Source: Branchiostoma lanceolatum (taxonomy: Eukaryota > Chordata > Leptocardii > Amphioxiformes > Branchiostomatidae). From it: a stretch of 64,000 bases of DNA. The first letter of the stretch is position 1; each line of letters begins with the position of its first letter. The stretch is from positions 29,100,642 through 29,164,641 of the forward strand of contig NC_089722.1 of the NCBI RefSeq assembly GCF_035083965.1. The letters run 5' to 3'. Position numbers and translations under genes: made by a program. The notes beneath the pieces were generated by a model, which was given only the letters and a program-made list of their open reading frames with translations, searched no databases and was not told the DNA's origin. Positions 12,401 to 24,300 of this stretch are shown here, piece by piece.

Positions 12401-15400
12401 ATGTATTATATAAATGTGCAAAAATTAATGTTCTAAGATTGTTACAGCCTTCAATAGTTTGTTTCTGCTGGATGCAGCATCAGTCCATCATAGATGAATT
12501 CCCCTCAGATAGAACTGATTTTCTAACTGTCTTTCATGTTTGCACACAAAAGCAATGCATTTTTCAAAGGGAAGCCAAAATGAATCATTTGTGAGACCTA
12601 ATAGCATGCATTAATCACTTGGTAACAAATTGAATATCGAGGAAGCAAATCATGATTATCAGCTCAGCCTTAAGCCCCCCTCTCACTGGACCCGCGGCAC
12701 GCTGGCTGTGCCGCTGCCTCCTAAACTGGATTTGTGTTACCCTTGACTTCATAATGGGAACATCATTCAAAACATACAAGTATGACCAAAAAGACAACAA
12801 AACACACAAAGCTTAAAAAGATTCGTTTTTTGTCGATAAAATTCGTTCAGTGCTATGTCAATTCGATCGGCCGAAGCGACTCCGCCAAGCGTGCCGCGGG
12901 TCCAGTGAGAGGCAGGCTTTATCTCAACTCAATCTTACCAAAAGGGTTATTTCTAGCAGAGTGGGGTTCCCTTTGTGGATCAACAACTTACTATCTAGCT
13001 CAATAACTGAAGAAGCTATGGATAGATGTGAAGTCAAAAGTATACAAACCAAGTTGAGTTGAATAGTTAAATGGGAAAATGATTTCTGGCAAAGATATGA
13101 GGTCATGGAACTCTGATGTAGCTGGCTAACCCCATTAGAGAATGGCGTCACCGAAAACGTGTTTTTTTTTTCACTGTCATCACCTCAAATTTCATATAAG
13201 GCCTGTGACAGAAAGGTCTTCGAACTCTGGTCAGTTATACACACGAGCCTAGGATCTTTCAATACCTTATTTGGTAATCTGCACCTATAGTATGATATAA
13301 CGGTAGACATTGCATAACACACTTCATGATTGATAGCATGTTGAGATCCTTCCAAGTAATACCACAACTTGGGCAAAGCTGGATGTATCATTTTCAAAAT
13401 CAAAAAATCTTACGTAACACCATTTTGAGCTCTTGGTTGAAGACCTACTTCATTTTCATCCTGTGGAGACCCTGATAAATAAGGGAATTATGTTTTCTTG
13501 CTGTTACTGCCATGCAATATTTCCAGTATACTACATGTATATATTAACTACATCTTTTCAACATGAATTCAAATAACGTAAAGAATTTCATCACCTATTG
13601 TTTCTCATCATCTCTTTTACTCTTGCAGCAAATTTGAATCTTGAGAAAGACACTACAGGTATGAAAATGAGATGACAGAGCCTAGAGAAGAGTGAAACAA
13701 CATAAGCTAGTTGTCCTGCCTTTGCTTCTACTATGGCCTGTGCTCGCTGGGAGGGGTTGGACACAGTTGCGGGATCTTTTCTTTCCTCATTCCACACCTT
13801 CAGTCCTTCACTACTCAACTCCCCTATACACAGAACACACCAGTCAATACATGTACATGTACACACACACACAGACATATAACAGAGACATGTACAATGT
13901 TTACCTCAACACAACATCAATGTTTATGTCAGGAAAAAACCTTATTATGTACATGTAGTTACAATTACTGTAAATGCAGAAATTTCACTGTGGTTTTATG
14001 TTCGTGGTTTTTGCAGCGACGGTTTTACTGCGAACTTAAAATCCCAGCGAACATTTTTGTCCAATACTGTAGCAGTATGTGACTATAACACTGCCGCGAA
14101 ATTAAAACCACGTGAACACGCCATTTTTATCTTAGCGCGAAATAAAAACCACGCGAACTTAAATGCATTCACAGTATACTTATAAATCAGTTTATGTGCA
14201 AAATATTCTACGTTTGATGTTCCCCAATCCTAATGATATTCTCTTGTCACGGAACACAAAAAAGGAGGAATAAAATAAGGACTTACTGGATAAAAAATTA
14301 ATGAAGTCACGGTCGTTTCCGTCCCCACTTATCATGATGTCTGCTGCTTGTGATGACGCCATGTTTTCTTCCTGCTTGTTAGGTAAAAAAGATGTGGATG
14401 GGCCTGACTCTGTTACTCTTTCCTTAGAAGTTGCACTTGAAAACGATTGTCTCTGTTGACTGTACCCCACAGTTAAGGAAAGCTTCCTTTCAAACTTGGT
14501 GAGTTGAGTTTCACTTTGGGCTCCGGTATCCACAAATACACTGGTTGGCTCTATGACTGGAATGTCAGGAGAAAGAAATGTATGAAATATCCAAAAGACA
14601 TTTAAAGACCTTAAAAGCAATGCAAAGTTGTTAAGTGAAAGAAAACAGAAGTCCATACATATAGATGAATTAAAAAAATACTGTAACAGCAGGACCTAAC
14701 TATCATAGATATAGACCTTAGATCTGAAAATGGCCAAGATGATGTCTAAGTAGGGTGTCTAAATATCTACATGCAGGGAAATGGTTCGAGATTCCCTCAA
14801 CATTTTGTTTGATTTTTTTTAAAGCTTTGTTTATTGATAAGAAGCTCAAACCGGCCTGCAGGCCACTTTTCATTGAGGGCATGAGGGAAGAGATAAGGGT
14901 CCTGCAGATGAAATATAACAGACATACAAAGTACATCATTTAATGTTAAGTCCTAATAACTCTATGTTTGATAAGTAGTCTTCAAGTGTGGCCATTCCCT
15001 CCCTGAAAAAATTCTGCTGATCAGCCATCATTCATTGAAGGCACTTCACTTTGTGACGGCTGATTTGCAGATCACTTGTCAAATGGTGCATTCTACTTGT
15101 CTATAACGGAGAGGTGAGTAAAATAACTACGCTTTCAACAGGAGGACTGGGCAGCTGCCTGACATGTTCTGGTAATAATGTTCATTGAAAAGGAAAACCA
15201 GTTTGAAAGGAACTCAATAAAGTCTAACCATCCACGATGAGGTGGTTCAGCACCAAGGACAGTATCCACAATTTTCTGGATCGAAAATGACTTTTATTAT
15301 TTCGTGTTCTGCACCTATGGTAACTTTCAAGTTGTTTTCCTCGCATGTTTACATTTGTTCCTGTTTTGATGCTAAAGATACCACATTTTTGACACTAAGC

Positions 15401-16840
15401 ATGTCAATAGCCAAGTCAAAAACATTACTAGTATGTTATAGTACACATGTAACGTTACATCTATTGCATGTACATTACATACTACAACTGGAGCTTAATT
15501 GACTTTTTGTAACTCTTTGTATAAATCTATCTAGAAGAAAATCTGATGTTCAGTAAGACCTTTTTTTTTGCACATAGCATGTTCTTGTCAATAGCCCAGC
15601 AAACACATTATGTAGCAGTACACATGTGCATGTATTATACGTACATACATACTACACCTAGGGCTTAATTGGCTTTTTTCAACTCTTTGTAAAAATCTAT
15701 TTAAAGAAAATCTTGTGTTCATCGGCTTGCATATTTCAGAGGGAGTAATTAGAAATGGAATATTGCTGTACCCCTGGAGCACAATGAAGCTGTTGTAGTC
15801 ACAGCATGTTTCTGATTACAGAGGCACTTGCAAAGGGATTGAATGACACTTACAGTAATTGAGTTAATTCAAGATGTACATCACATCAGATAAGCTGCCT
15901 TGCCTGGTCTGGCAATAATATTTCTGCGTGTGAAAAAATTTAGCTTGAAAAAGTAAAGTTTTTTGAAATGTGTGTTTAATACAAAATTCTAGTAAATGTG
16001 AATTAAAAATGGAATATTGATGTACACTTGGTGTACAATGAAGTTGTTGTAGTCACAGCATGTTTCTGATCACAGAGGTACTCATGGAAGGATTGGATGG
16101 TGACAGTGGCAGTAATTGAATTATTTTAAGATGCATTTCACATCCTGCAAACAGTCACTGCGAAGCATATGTTAAAATAACTCAATTAAACAGTCTAAAC
16201 ATAAGTGTACTGCTTGGTTGCAAAGCATGCAGGTTCTGGTTGTTTATTCGTTAGTTATAGGAACTGCAGCTGATCATACACTTAAGGGTAGATCATTAAC
16301 CCTATGATTATAAAACAATCAAACACTGGCAATCCCATGTTTATGAATGTGGATAAAAATGCATTGACTTCAAGTCACCATGTTAAAAACAACAGCAACG
16401 CAACTTGTTGTCAGACTGGATGTGGACTAGGGTGTCTGCCTGTCTGGTTTTGAGTTTTCCAGAACTAAATTATCAACCCAAAAAATCCCATATAATTGTT
16501 CTGCCTGCAAGGCTTTCATGCTTTTCCTGTTTGGATGAAATCAATCTTACTTCATAATGGGTTCATTACCTGTCCTGTGCTCCCATAAAAATAAAAATCA
16601 TGTCATTGCTAAGTTAAACGTTAACATTCTTGAGTATTTTAAAAGGGACACTCACTCACTCTATGTATTGGAGTGATTCAACAGATAAGGACAACAGAAG
16701 CTACCATCTACAGAGATACACTGCTAAGACATATTACTCATCTATTAAAGGTAATCTAACAGGTGCTAACAGGTGGGTTACGTACCGTTAATCTGTACAG
16801 GCTTAGGCGGTGGCAGAGCGAAGGAGCTCCCGCAGCCCAT
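3438..16840 (-). CDS. TIR-HEAT repeat protein, minus-strand paralogue (8 coding exons, 487 aa)
   Basis: Coding exons in gene order are 16840-16786, 14556-14287, 13823-13720, 6605-6460, 5908-5391, 5059-4958, 4228-4093 and 3570-3438. They total 1464 nt, exactly 488 codons with the TGA stop. The start MGCGSS is a strong N-myristoylation motif with a palmitoylatable Cys3. Residues about 20-90 are Ser/Thr-rich linker. A TIR domain spans about 92-230. Box 1 is degraded (DIMISGDGND), but the segment SQHCTDEVSLAYISNK keeps the C-x-x-E candidate catalytic glutamate (E162). Residues about 230-360 form a helical region, followed by three HEAT repeats (for example LVDEDPNIRAVAAIALGKT and KDEDRLVREST). 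The protein is paralogous over its whole length to the plus-strand gene starting at 18304. TIR domains signal by self-association, and some cleave NAD+; HEAT repeats are protein-binding scaffolds. Location at membranes is inferred from the N terminus. Most splice sites are canonical; the donor after 13720 is GC. The intron 6606-13719 is 7.1 kb and full of repeats. Confidence 0.85.
6712..6771 (-). pseudogene. Duplicated start of the TIR exon with its splice acceptor
   Basis: Sequence matching the acceptor and first codons of exon 6605-6460 is repeated about 145 bp upstream in gene direction. Read on the minus strand, it has a T-rich tract ending in TAG, then codons for AFIIVLSSNAVR, after which similarity ends. 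It retains a plausible acceptor but no donor or remaining exon. It is a decoy acceptor or a duplication relic. Confidence 0.7.
6931..8526. mobile_element. Copy of a dispersed repeat ending in TTCGCCAA / CGGCGAAG
   Basis: The left end (TAGAGTTCCACGACCTCATA then TCTTCGCCAA) also starts the repeat at 48631 in HFM1. The right end, near 8510-8526, carries CTCGGCGAAGATAA, a rough inverted match to the left end. Inside, a module containing CCGCAAGGGGGCCCAAAC or CCGCTAGGGGGCCCAAAC recurs several times, with phrases such as AAAATCATGAAGATCCATCAA. There is no long ORF. It is a non-autonomous repeat of unknown class. The right boundary is approximate. Confidence 0.6.
9840..10160. repeat. Tandem repeat with a unit of about 77 bp
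   Basis: The phrase GCACTACCTGTGTACTTGAT starts at 10003 and again at 10080, and GATTCCCGAGAATCGTACA recurs between. More diverged units extend to the left, to about 9840, giving roughly four copies. It lies in the 7.1-kb intron of the minus-strand TIR-HEAT gene. Confidence 0.75.
10161..11147. other. Intron stretch with no recognised feature
   Basis: This part of the large TIR-HEAT intron is moderately GC-richer than its surroundings around 10500-11000. I see no convincing exon, RNA gene or repeat boundary in it. Short open frames here have no family signature. Confidence 0.4.
11148..12085. repeat. Nested inverted and direct repeat complex
   Basis: Bases 11148-11236 (containing CAGTTCACACATTTTCAAGA) return as reverse complement at about 11793-11880. 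A second module, starting near 11410 with CCCTTTGCATGATC and containing TTTACTTGAGAGACAC, is repeated directly at about 11945-12085. Part of it is inverted at about 11890-11940. A LINE coding fragment lies between the arms. The layout suggests successive insertions into the TIR-HEAT intron. Confidence 0.65.
11587..11712 (+). pseudogene. C-terminal fragment of a non-LTR retrotransposon ORF2
   Basis: The frame reads RGRGRPKKSWIECVKKDI, then a GLTNVDPLDRAAWRRCV segment and a TGA stop. The pattern GRPKKxW...D...GL...DR..WRR is typical of the extreme C terminus of LINE reverse-transcriptase polyproteins. No upstream RT domain remains, so this is a 5'-truncated or dead copy inside an intron. Confidence 0.75.
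12669..12918. mobile_element. Short inverted-repeat transposon (Harbinger-like MITE)
   Basis: The left terminus contains CTCTCACTGGACCCGCGGCA, and the right terminus is its reverse complement (GTGCCGCGGGTCCAGTGAGA). The repeats extend to about 35 bp with mismatches. The element is about 250 bp with no ORF. A possible TTA duplication flanks it, which would fit PIF/Harbinger elements. That class call is inference. Confidence 0.75.
13966..14176. mobile_element. MITE with TACTGTAAATGCA termini, copy 1
   Basis: It starts TACTGTAAATGCAGAAAT and ends AAATGCATTCACAGTA. The interior is rich in GTGGTTTTA and TAAAACCAC pairs, so it folds on itself. The same family recurs at 61174-61388, in related form at 61801 and 63347, and distantly at 24479. 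Confidence 0.8.
15754..16130. repeat. Two-copy tandem duplication with a spacing of about 254 bp
   Basis: AAATGGAATATTG..GTAC followed by TGTAGTCACAGCATGTTTCT occurs at about 15754-15870 and again at about 16008-16130. A related pair (AACTCTTTGTA.AAATCTAT) occurs at about 15510 and 15680. It lies in the first intron of the minus-strand TIR-HEAT gene. The rest of 14557-16785 shows no other feature. Confidence 0.6.
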
Positions 16841-17332
16841 GCCTGGCGCCTCCCCTGCAGGTTCGGTCACGACCAGCGCCCTGGGCAGCCCGCGGCACGA
16901 TTGAGAGCATATCTGGAGTGATCTACGTGATGCTGAGAACCCCAGGAATATGATGTTTTCAAGATTACTTATTCAAATATGCTCAGACCGCCTACTAACC
17001 TATCAACCTGGTGTGCTATTACAGGACCGCTGTGACAGGCAAACTAATTAGACTCTCCCACTAGCGCACTAGGGATAACACATGTATTTTTTCATACGAA
17101 ATGTAGACATAATGTACAGAATTATACAATTCAATCGCTAAATATACATCTAAAATCTTCTGACATTTTATCTTAAAACCGACTTATATGGTATTGGCAA
17201 CAGAATCGATGTTACAAATTACAAGAATAGTATATAATCCTGAGCACCCCTCTAAACGTTTGGTTGGGTCGAAATCGTCGCCATATTTAGAAAACGAAGT
17301 GTCTTCAGACCACTCCTTCGTTAGACAAAAGC

Positions 17333-17350
17333 ATGGTGGCAAAAACAACG
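17333..17350 (+). promoter_or_regulatory. Possible upstream ORF in the 5' leader of the plus-strand TIR-HEAT gene
   Basis: ATG at 17333 opens MVAKTT directly before a good donor (GTACGT, 17351). Joined to the acceptor at 18229, the frame continues DKVPWS and stops at a TAG before the main start codon. This would be a 12-codon uORF. The splice is predicted from the signals only. Confidence 0.3.
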
Positions 17351-17686
17351 GTACGTAATTCGTTCACGTCTTGTGTCTTGAGTTAGGAAGACTTGATCAA
17401 CCCTAGATTATTTTAGCTATTATTTTAAAGTTACTGTCTCTAGTAGTGGATCAGTTTGGGATTTTTAAAGTGTAAAAGCCTGTAGGGCGAAACCTGATCG
17501 TGCTGAAGGCCAAATATTAGTCTTTCGGTGTTTGTTTACCCCGTTGTTTAGATCGTAGTTAAGGGTGTTATTTTACACGATGTCACAGTGACAGTGCATT
17601 ATTATAATGCCCTGGACAATCAATACTTTTCTTCGCATTAAAGCTGTACTCGATAGCTATATTTCGATCAGAATCTATGAAGATCC

Positions 17687-17736
17687 TAATCTCCAAGCAG
17701 ATCTACGGTGAACCGTGTAGATCTGCTTGGAGATTA
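17687..17736. repeat. Perfect 20-bp hairpin
   Basis: TAATCTCCAAGCAGATCTAC is followed by a 10-nt loop and its exact reverse complement. It lies between the divergent TIR-HEAT genes. Confidence 0.9.
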
Positions 17737-17811
17737 AGAAATTGAGACATACAGACAAAAGGTCAAATGTAAGGTTACCCTGAACACCCACCTCAGAGCT
17801 GACTACGTTCT

Positions 17812-17931
17812 TCAGCTAATATTAGCTGAGGACCAGGGGTAAAACTAAAAGCATGCATAATCCTCCAGGATGACCATCATTTAAACTTTGTAATTTACAA
17901 TGTTTATATAAATTGGTCATCCTGGAGGATT
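17812..17931. repeat. Palindrome TCAGCTAATATTAGCTGA and an 18-bp inverted pair
   Basis: An 18-bp perfect palindrome sits at 17812-17829. AATCCTCCAGGATGACCA at 17859-17876 is repeated inverted at 17914-17931, around a 37-nt AT-rich loop. With the hairpin at 17687, three inverted repeats fall within 250 bp. Confidence 0.85.
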
Positions 17932-18303
17932 TTTAACACAATTCTCTTTACTTTTGTCATCTGTGTGATTGATAAGTACATTTAGGTCCTCTTGTTCTGA
18001 TATTTTGATTATAGTCTCTAGAACGTGAAAAGAAGGTGCCATGTTAATTAATCCGGCAGCCCTGTGTATGAGGGAACTTCAGTTCAGGCGTATGCCTCAA
18101 GCATCAAAACCTCTGCACGTTAAAAGAACCCAAGACTCAGTGTACATGGCTAAATATGCAAGTCGTGGAAAATTACACCATTGAAATAAACTGCCAGGAT
18201 GAATTCTAACTTTGTTTCATAATTTGCAGGATAAAGTGCCTTGGTCGTAGAGACGACTAGGGACATGTCAACCACTACAAAAAAGAAAAAGAAAAGTACA
18301 ATC

Positions 18304-21300
18304 ATGGGATCAGGGCCAAGCAGGAAGTCTTCCTCAGCACATCCACCTCGAGAGTTCCGTATGTCTCAGGCGGTGCAGAATAACGAGAATGAGAAGAGAA
18401 CTCAGAGTTTAACTGTGATGCCAATTCGGCCTCAGGCAGTACAGAACAACGAGAATGAGAGGCTAGTGGGTTTGGATCACCTTGTGATGCAACCTCAGGC
18501 AATACAGAACAATGAGAATGAGAAGCTGGAGGTAATACCAATTCAGGCGGTACAAAACAACCAGAACAAGAAGCGAGAGGATGACACCACAAAACAAGGT
18601 CAAACACCTTCATATGCATTTTCATACTCTTGTATTGAGAGTCGTTTGTTCGTTCCTTCGTGCGTTTGTTTGTTCGTTTAGACCCTTGTAGTGCCTAATG
18701 GCACATATATATACTAGTAAGACAGCAAGTCGAAGAAGATATGTATAACAGAAAAGAACATCCTCATTATATTTTTTGTTCTGCTCTAGATGTGGAGTAC
18801 ATTATAACGTTAATTGTTATATTTAAATCCAGGTGGCCAGACGGCCTTGCGTAGGCTGGACAGTTCCTCAGAGTTTGGGCAGGATGTGATGATCAGCTAC
18901 AGCCACCAGGACATGGACTTCATGAGGAAGATGAGAGGTGATGTCCTTAGTCTGTGTCTTCGGGTCAAATTCTTTTACTAGTTTTAGAATGTTTAGTTAA
19001 AGGTTTCCAAAGATATTTCTGAAGACATATGCAGATAAAGACACACAATATCACTTCGGGGAACTGATATCAACACATACTCTATGGCAAAACTGAGGTA
19101 TCAGCTTCTTTAAGATTGTGGAAGGGGGTAAGAATTATAGGGAAAGTGTCTTTGTTCGTTTTGCTCACAATCTTTTTGGCTTAGTTTTGTTGCATTTCCC
19201 TTTTCGCAGATTCGCAAAAAAAGGTAAAAAAATCCCTTAAGGCACTTATATGCCAATTGATGGTCTATGTTAGAAGGTGTTTTAATAAGTTATGAATGTA
19301 ATTGCAGGATCATGATCCACTGAACAAACAAGATGATCAATGATCAGATTTTGCTGCAAATTTAACACTTTTCCCACCTGTTATTCAAACTTAGGTTCAT
19401 TGGAGGCAGCTGGCATCAGTGTGTGGGTGGATGAACAGGGGCTGGGGGCAGGGGTGGACTTCCTCAACAAGATCGGCCATGCCATTGTTGAAGCAAAGGT
19501 GGGTACTGTTAAGCTAACATGGTGTTCATTGTGTGACAAAGGAACCATCGTTGCCTTTGCAAAATGAATTTACTTGACTTTGTGTACTTTGTACACAAGG
19601 GAACCATCGTTACCTTTGAAAGATGTCTTTATATAATTACTTTGTAGTTCAGGCTTTGAGAGCTGCCTGAGAACTTTTAAGCTAAATTGGTGTTGACTTT
19701 GGGATTGTTGACAGTAGTCAATGCCAATAGAATCTGGGTACATGTTGTTGAAAGTACCATTCCAAACTCCATTTCTATAAAATGATAGTAGCTTGATACA
19801 CTTGTTTTGCCCTCCCTTTTACATTGTGATAAACTCAAACAACAAGAAAATATTCCGCTCTCTTTTCAAAATGTCTCACAAAAGTTCTCACAAATAACCA
19901 ATGCTAAAGTATTTTCTGAAAGGTTGCAATTGATTGGAAGTTTAATGGCTTTTCTAGAAAAAAAAGGTTGAAAAATGATTTTGGAAAAAGTGTACAACAA
20001 ATTACATTATACATGGCAGGATAATGTCTATACTCAAAATTAAATGGTGTTTCCTGTTCACTGCTCTAACCACCCTCCTTTTGTTCCAGGTTTTCCTTTC
20101 CTTGCTCAGTCCAATCTCTGTCACCTCTAAATACTGTAAGGATGAGCTCGCCCTGGCATACATCTCCAACAAACCCATCTTTCCTGTTGCCATGGCAACA
20201 CGGGACAGCCTGCGCAAGGACATGGACTTTGGGATGTAAGTGCTGTTTATCTTATTATAATTAACTGTTTTGAAGTGTGTCTAATTTCTTGTTGGAAATT
20301 TCCTTCTAGAAGAACTGTATGTCCATTGATGTCCCAACATGTACAGTGTCATTCAATCATTCATTGGTGTGAAAAGAGAGGGTGTGCAAAAATATCATTG
20401 ATGAAATGAATGACTTGCAATATGTAAAAGATGTGCTACCTCCTGTCCATAGCTTCTAAAAGATTCAACCGCCATTTCAGCTGAGTCACACAGCGAAACA
20501 GTTTAGCTGGTTGCCTAGCAACACCAACTAATTACTAACAGATTAGCACCCCTCCAGGGTCATTACCAGGTAATTCTATCCAAACCATTTGTTAACATGC
20601 ACCCAGGGAGACGAAAATCGAATGGTACATGATGTCTTCAAGGCTTTATTAAATTTCCAGTCATAACTCAATTATGTCCATTGCCAGACATAATTCACTT
20701 GGCTTTGCAGCATGTTTTGAATGGGGTAAAGGAGAAAGGAGGTTTATTGTATGTTGTACAATGTCATGTGAAATGTGTTGTGTTTTACTGCAGAATTGTT
20801 TCAACCCCGAATGTAAAATGCAGTGAAAACATAATTTCTCATTCAGCCACAAAATTAAGTCCCTCCAAAAATAGATTAATTTACAGTACAAGTCTGACTC
20901 CTTTAGCTTTACAGGTTGTGATAGGGTAGCTTTCATGTATAAGTTTTCAAATTCATGCTTTGATGATTAGGAAATCATAATCCTCAGGTCTTTAATCATT
21001 TTGCATGTTTGATTTATTCTTCAGGCAGCTGACCCTAGCCCCTATGGAGTGGGTGGACTTCTCTGAAAGGGGCAGTTTTGACCTCAGTTTTACTGCCCTG
21101 ACACAGAAGATTAAGGCTGCAACCAAGCCTGAGAGTGAAGGTATGTTTAACTGTCTCTCTGCTGAAGTAGCCTTTCGGCACCAAATTTGTATTAGTTATG
21201 GGCTTAGGCAGTAGAAAGAAGGTTAACCTATAGCAGTATCCCTTTAGTTATTGATTTTTTTTATTGTTGTTATTGTCTGAATGGCATTGAACATGGCCAT

Positions 21301-24300
21301 GGCTCATTGCCTTTAACATTAAGTTATCTTGGATGGAGAACTAAATTCCATTTTGTGATGTTTAAAGTCCATATCTTTTTTACTCTTTTGTACAAATGTC
21401 AGTCTAGAGCAGATTGGAGAGATTGTAGCAAAAAATGACAATTCAATCATCGTCCTATATGTGGGTTTGGATATTGGATATAGCAATATAGGCCATATGC
21501 CCTGCATGTATCTATCCTATGGGGATACATACAGTATGGCATAGCCAATACGTACTACTGTCACAACAGAAGCTAGTTGTAGTCTTTAGAGAAGCACTAG
21601 AAGCACACACACCTTGACTCTACCTTACAAATGGCTGTCATCTAAAGTTGAATATAGTAGTCAGTCCCTTTAGTGAAGATATTTCTCATTCTAACAGTAG
21701 CAGAGGTCACAAGGCCAAACTTGGAACGGCCGCCCACCCGGCAAAACTTGAACAAGATGACCAGGCTGAATTCCAATCCACTGGATGATGAGTCAGACTT
21801 CTGGGAGAGAGCTTTTAAAAATGCAAAGGATGTCCCATGGTTGAAGTAAGCATTTCTCTTACATTTTCATTTCGTTTGTTCTTTATCTAACCAAGGGAAA
21901 CATGTCATCATCTTAGCGATTTTCAATGTGCCATGGAGTTACATGTACAAACAATTCAACCAGAAGGCAAAGTAAAATTAGACATTAATTGAACGCATGA
22001 ACAAAGTTACTGCAGGTAAATCTGACTTCTGTACATTGAGTATTGCACTTTTTGGAAAAGAACATGTTTTCAAATTGGAACATTTGTTTTATGATACAGT
22101 ACATATATTGGATATGTTGACCTGCAGATCTACGTCTGTCTCCTCAGTGTTTGAAAATGTTTCATGGAACTAGAAGTCGTGAGTTTGATTCCAACTTTGT
22201 CGCTCACCCAACATGCATGCTACTGGAAAGGGTCGCAGTCCTTATAAGTCCTTATAGGACGGAATGTTAAGCTGTGGTCCACTGTTCATTGTGCTAATGT
22301 CCAAAAGAGCAAGGGGAATTTGTAAATGCTTTAACGTTGGGTAACATAAATTCGTGGGGTACTTAAATTCGGGATTTTTCGAAAACGGGGTATTTAGGGA
22401 TATGTGCTAGATGCAACATCAGTAATACCACTAGAAATGCAAACTTGACAGGCTAACACATTCAGAACACTGCCTGAAAAGCTTCGATAACCATGCATTA
22501 GAAGTTGGCGACGTCAAAAACTCTCCGTCCCTTATTGACAGAGTCTGGGGGCTTCGTGGGAGACTCACACTGCACGGTTGTTCGCTGGTTTATAAGACAA
22601 ATGTCACATCTCCTGCCTGCTAAACACAATTATTTACAAGACAACTTATTACAATCTCTTTTGCTAACCTGCAACTGGATTCTAAGTGTGATCAATCATC
22701 AAAACTCCTCTTTGTTGCTACAACCTACGGCACGTGTATTTTCCCGCCGCCATATTGTTACCCAGAATCATGTCGTCAAGCAGACGACAAAAGGTTTGTG
22801 AGGAACACTTTTTTGTCTAAATGTTGCGTGTGATAGTGGACTGAAGACGATATTTTCCTCAAAGTTTGCTCCTAACACAACAAGGAACACATGGACATAG
22901 TAGTATAACCATTGGTACGGCATCCAGCTAACTTGACATGAATAATGTACACGTTGCCATGACGGTGGGGATCGACTTTGAGTGACGTTCAACCCACTCA
23001 ACAAACGGGATGTTAGCAAAGGCCTGATGTGTGCGGTGCGGCCGTTTTTTCGTGTATTTTTTTACTTGGACACGTCTATATCCATAGCACTCTCCTCAAG
23101 CCAAGGATGGAACGAATAGCTGCTGTATAAAATGTGATTAGCGGTAAGATATTCAAGACGAATCTTCTCTCCCGAATTAATGTGCCCCCCTGTCCGACAA
23201 CACTGTCATTGTGCGTGCGGCGGACGGTAGTTTCAAGTTGAAATATTATGGTGTCAGCACGACTAGAGACAAAATCTACCATATATATGATTAGTGCAAA
23301 GATAGTACATGATACTGACAGAATAATAGAAAAAAAGGATGGTTTATTGTTCTGCTAGATTGATTTCAGTCAACCATTATCGGAAAAATCCCGAATTTAT
23401 GTTACCCAACGTTACATAGTGTCTGTCTTCTTCTCTGTCACAAGTACTGTGGAAGAATAGCTCTTCAGTGAGAAAAACTGGATCGAGATCACTTTCTTTC
23501 TTCTTTGAACATTGTGTTGAACCTAAATGTTAAATCTATCTCCCCTTCAGGTTCACAGAGGCTTTTGACAAGACCTACAGCTCTCTGCTTGACGGTATGC
23601 TAATCAGCAGTGGTTCAGAACACAAGGACTGGCTCATGACGGTTCTGAAGAGAGAAATGACTGTAGAGAACAATGTCTTGACGAGGGAAAACTATGACGG
23701 TGAGATGTGATACGTTTGTTGTTTTATTGGGTTACAGATTGCCCTATTGTGGTTATTCGTTCTTGAAAATTCCTCTAAGAACAGAACTAAAGATGAAAAT
23801 GTCAGAATTGGTGGTAATTGTTGGTAGCTTTTAGCTATGGTCTGTGCCACCACTGTTTGCTTTGAATCTGCCAACAACTAATTGTTGAGAGAAGCTTGAA
23901 TCAGTGGACATTCAGATGCCCAATTTTGAAATGCAAGTAAGGATAACCTTTTTCTACGCATCCCAATATGGATGGAGGAAAGATTTGCGCAGTGTTCTCC
24001 TCTTGTATTACCACATATTCAGTTGTACTGTAGTAGTTTAGTAGTACAAAAATGTATTCCTAAAAAGATGTCAGATATTGTCGTGACATATGCCCTGAAC
24101 CAGACCTATGATCTTGCAGAGTTCTGACAAGGAGGAATGAAAAATATTGTTTTTTCACAGCTCTAGTTACGACATGTACTGTATCCCTTTTTGAACTTGA
24201 TATTGCCATGATATAACAACTTGGTATGGTTCCAGAGTTCCGTCATGTGGGAGGGGTGGAGCTTCCGTTCTGGCAGCGTGTCCATGAGCAGGCAGTGGAG

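Larger units (their letters stand above)
16841..18229. promoter_or_regulatory. Shared upstream region of the two divergent TIR-HEAT genes
   Basis: The minus-strand gene starts at 16840 and the plus-strand coding exon begins at 18230, so this stretch must hold the promoters of both. A candidate plus-strand first exon ends at 17350 (ACAACG before GTACGT). If it is spliced to 18230, the core bidirectional promoter would be about 16.85-17.3 kb. No TATA box was seen. Three palindromes cluster at 17.69-17.93 kb. The part at 18030-18210 resembles a SINE tail (GCACGTTAAAAGAACCCAAG). Confidence 0.45.

Noticed and set aside
12358-12594. 78-residue frame in the TIR-HEAT intron
   Set aside because: AT-rich chance frame with no recognisable domain.
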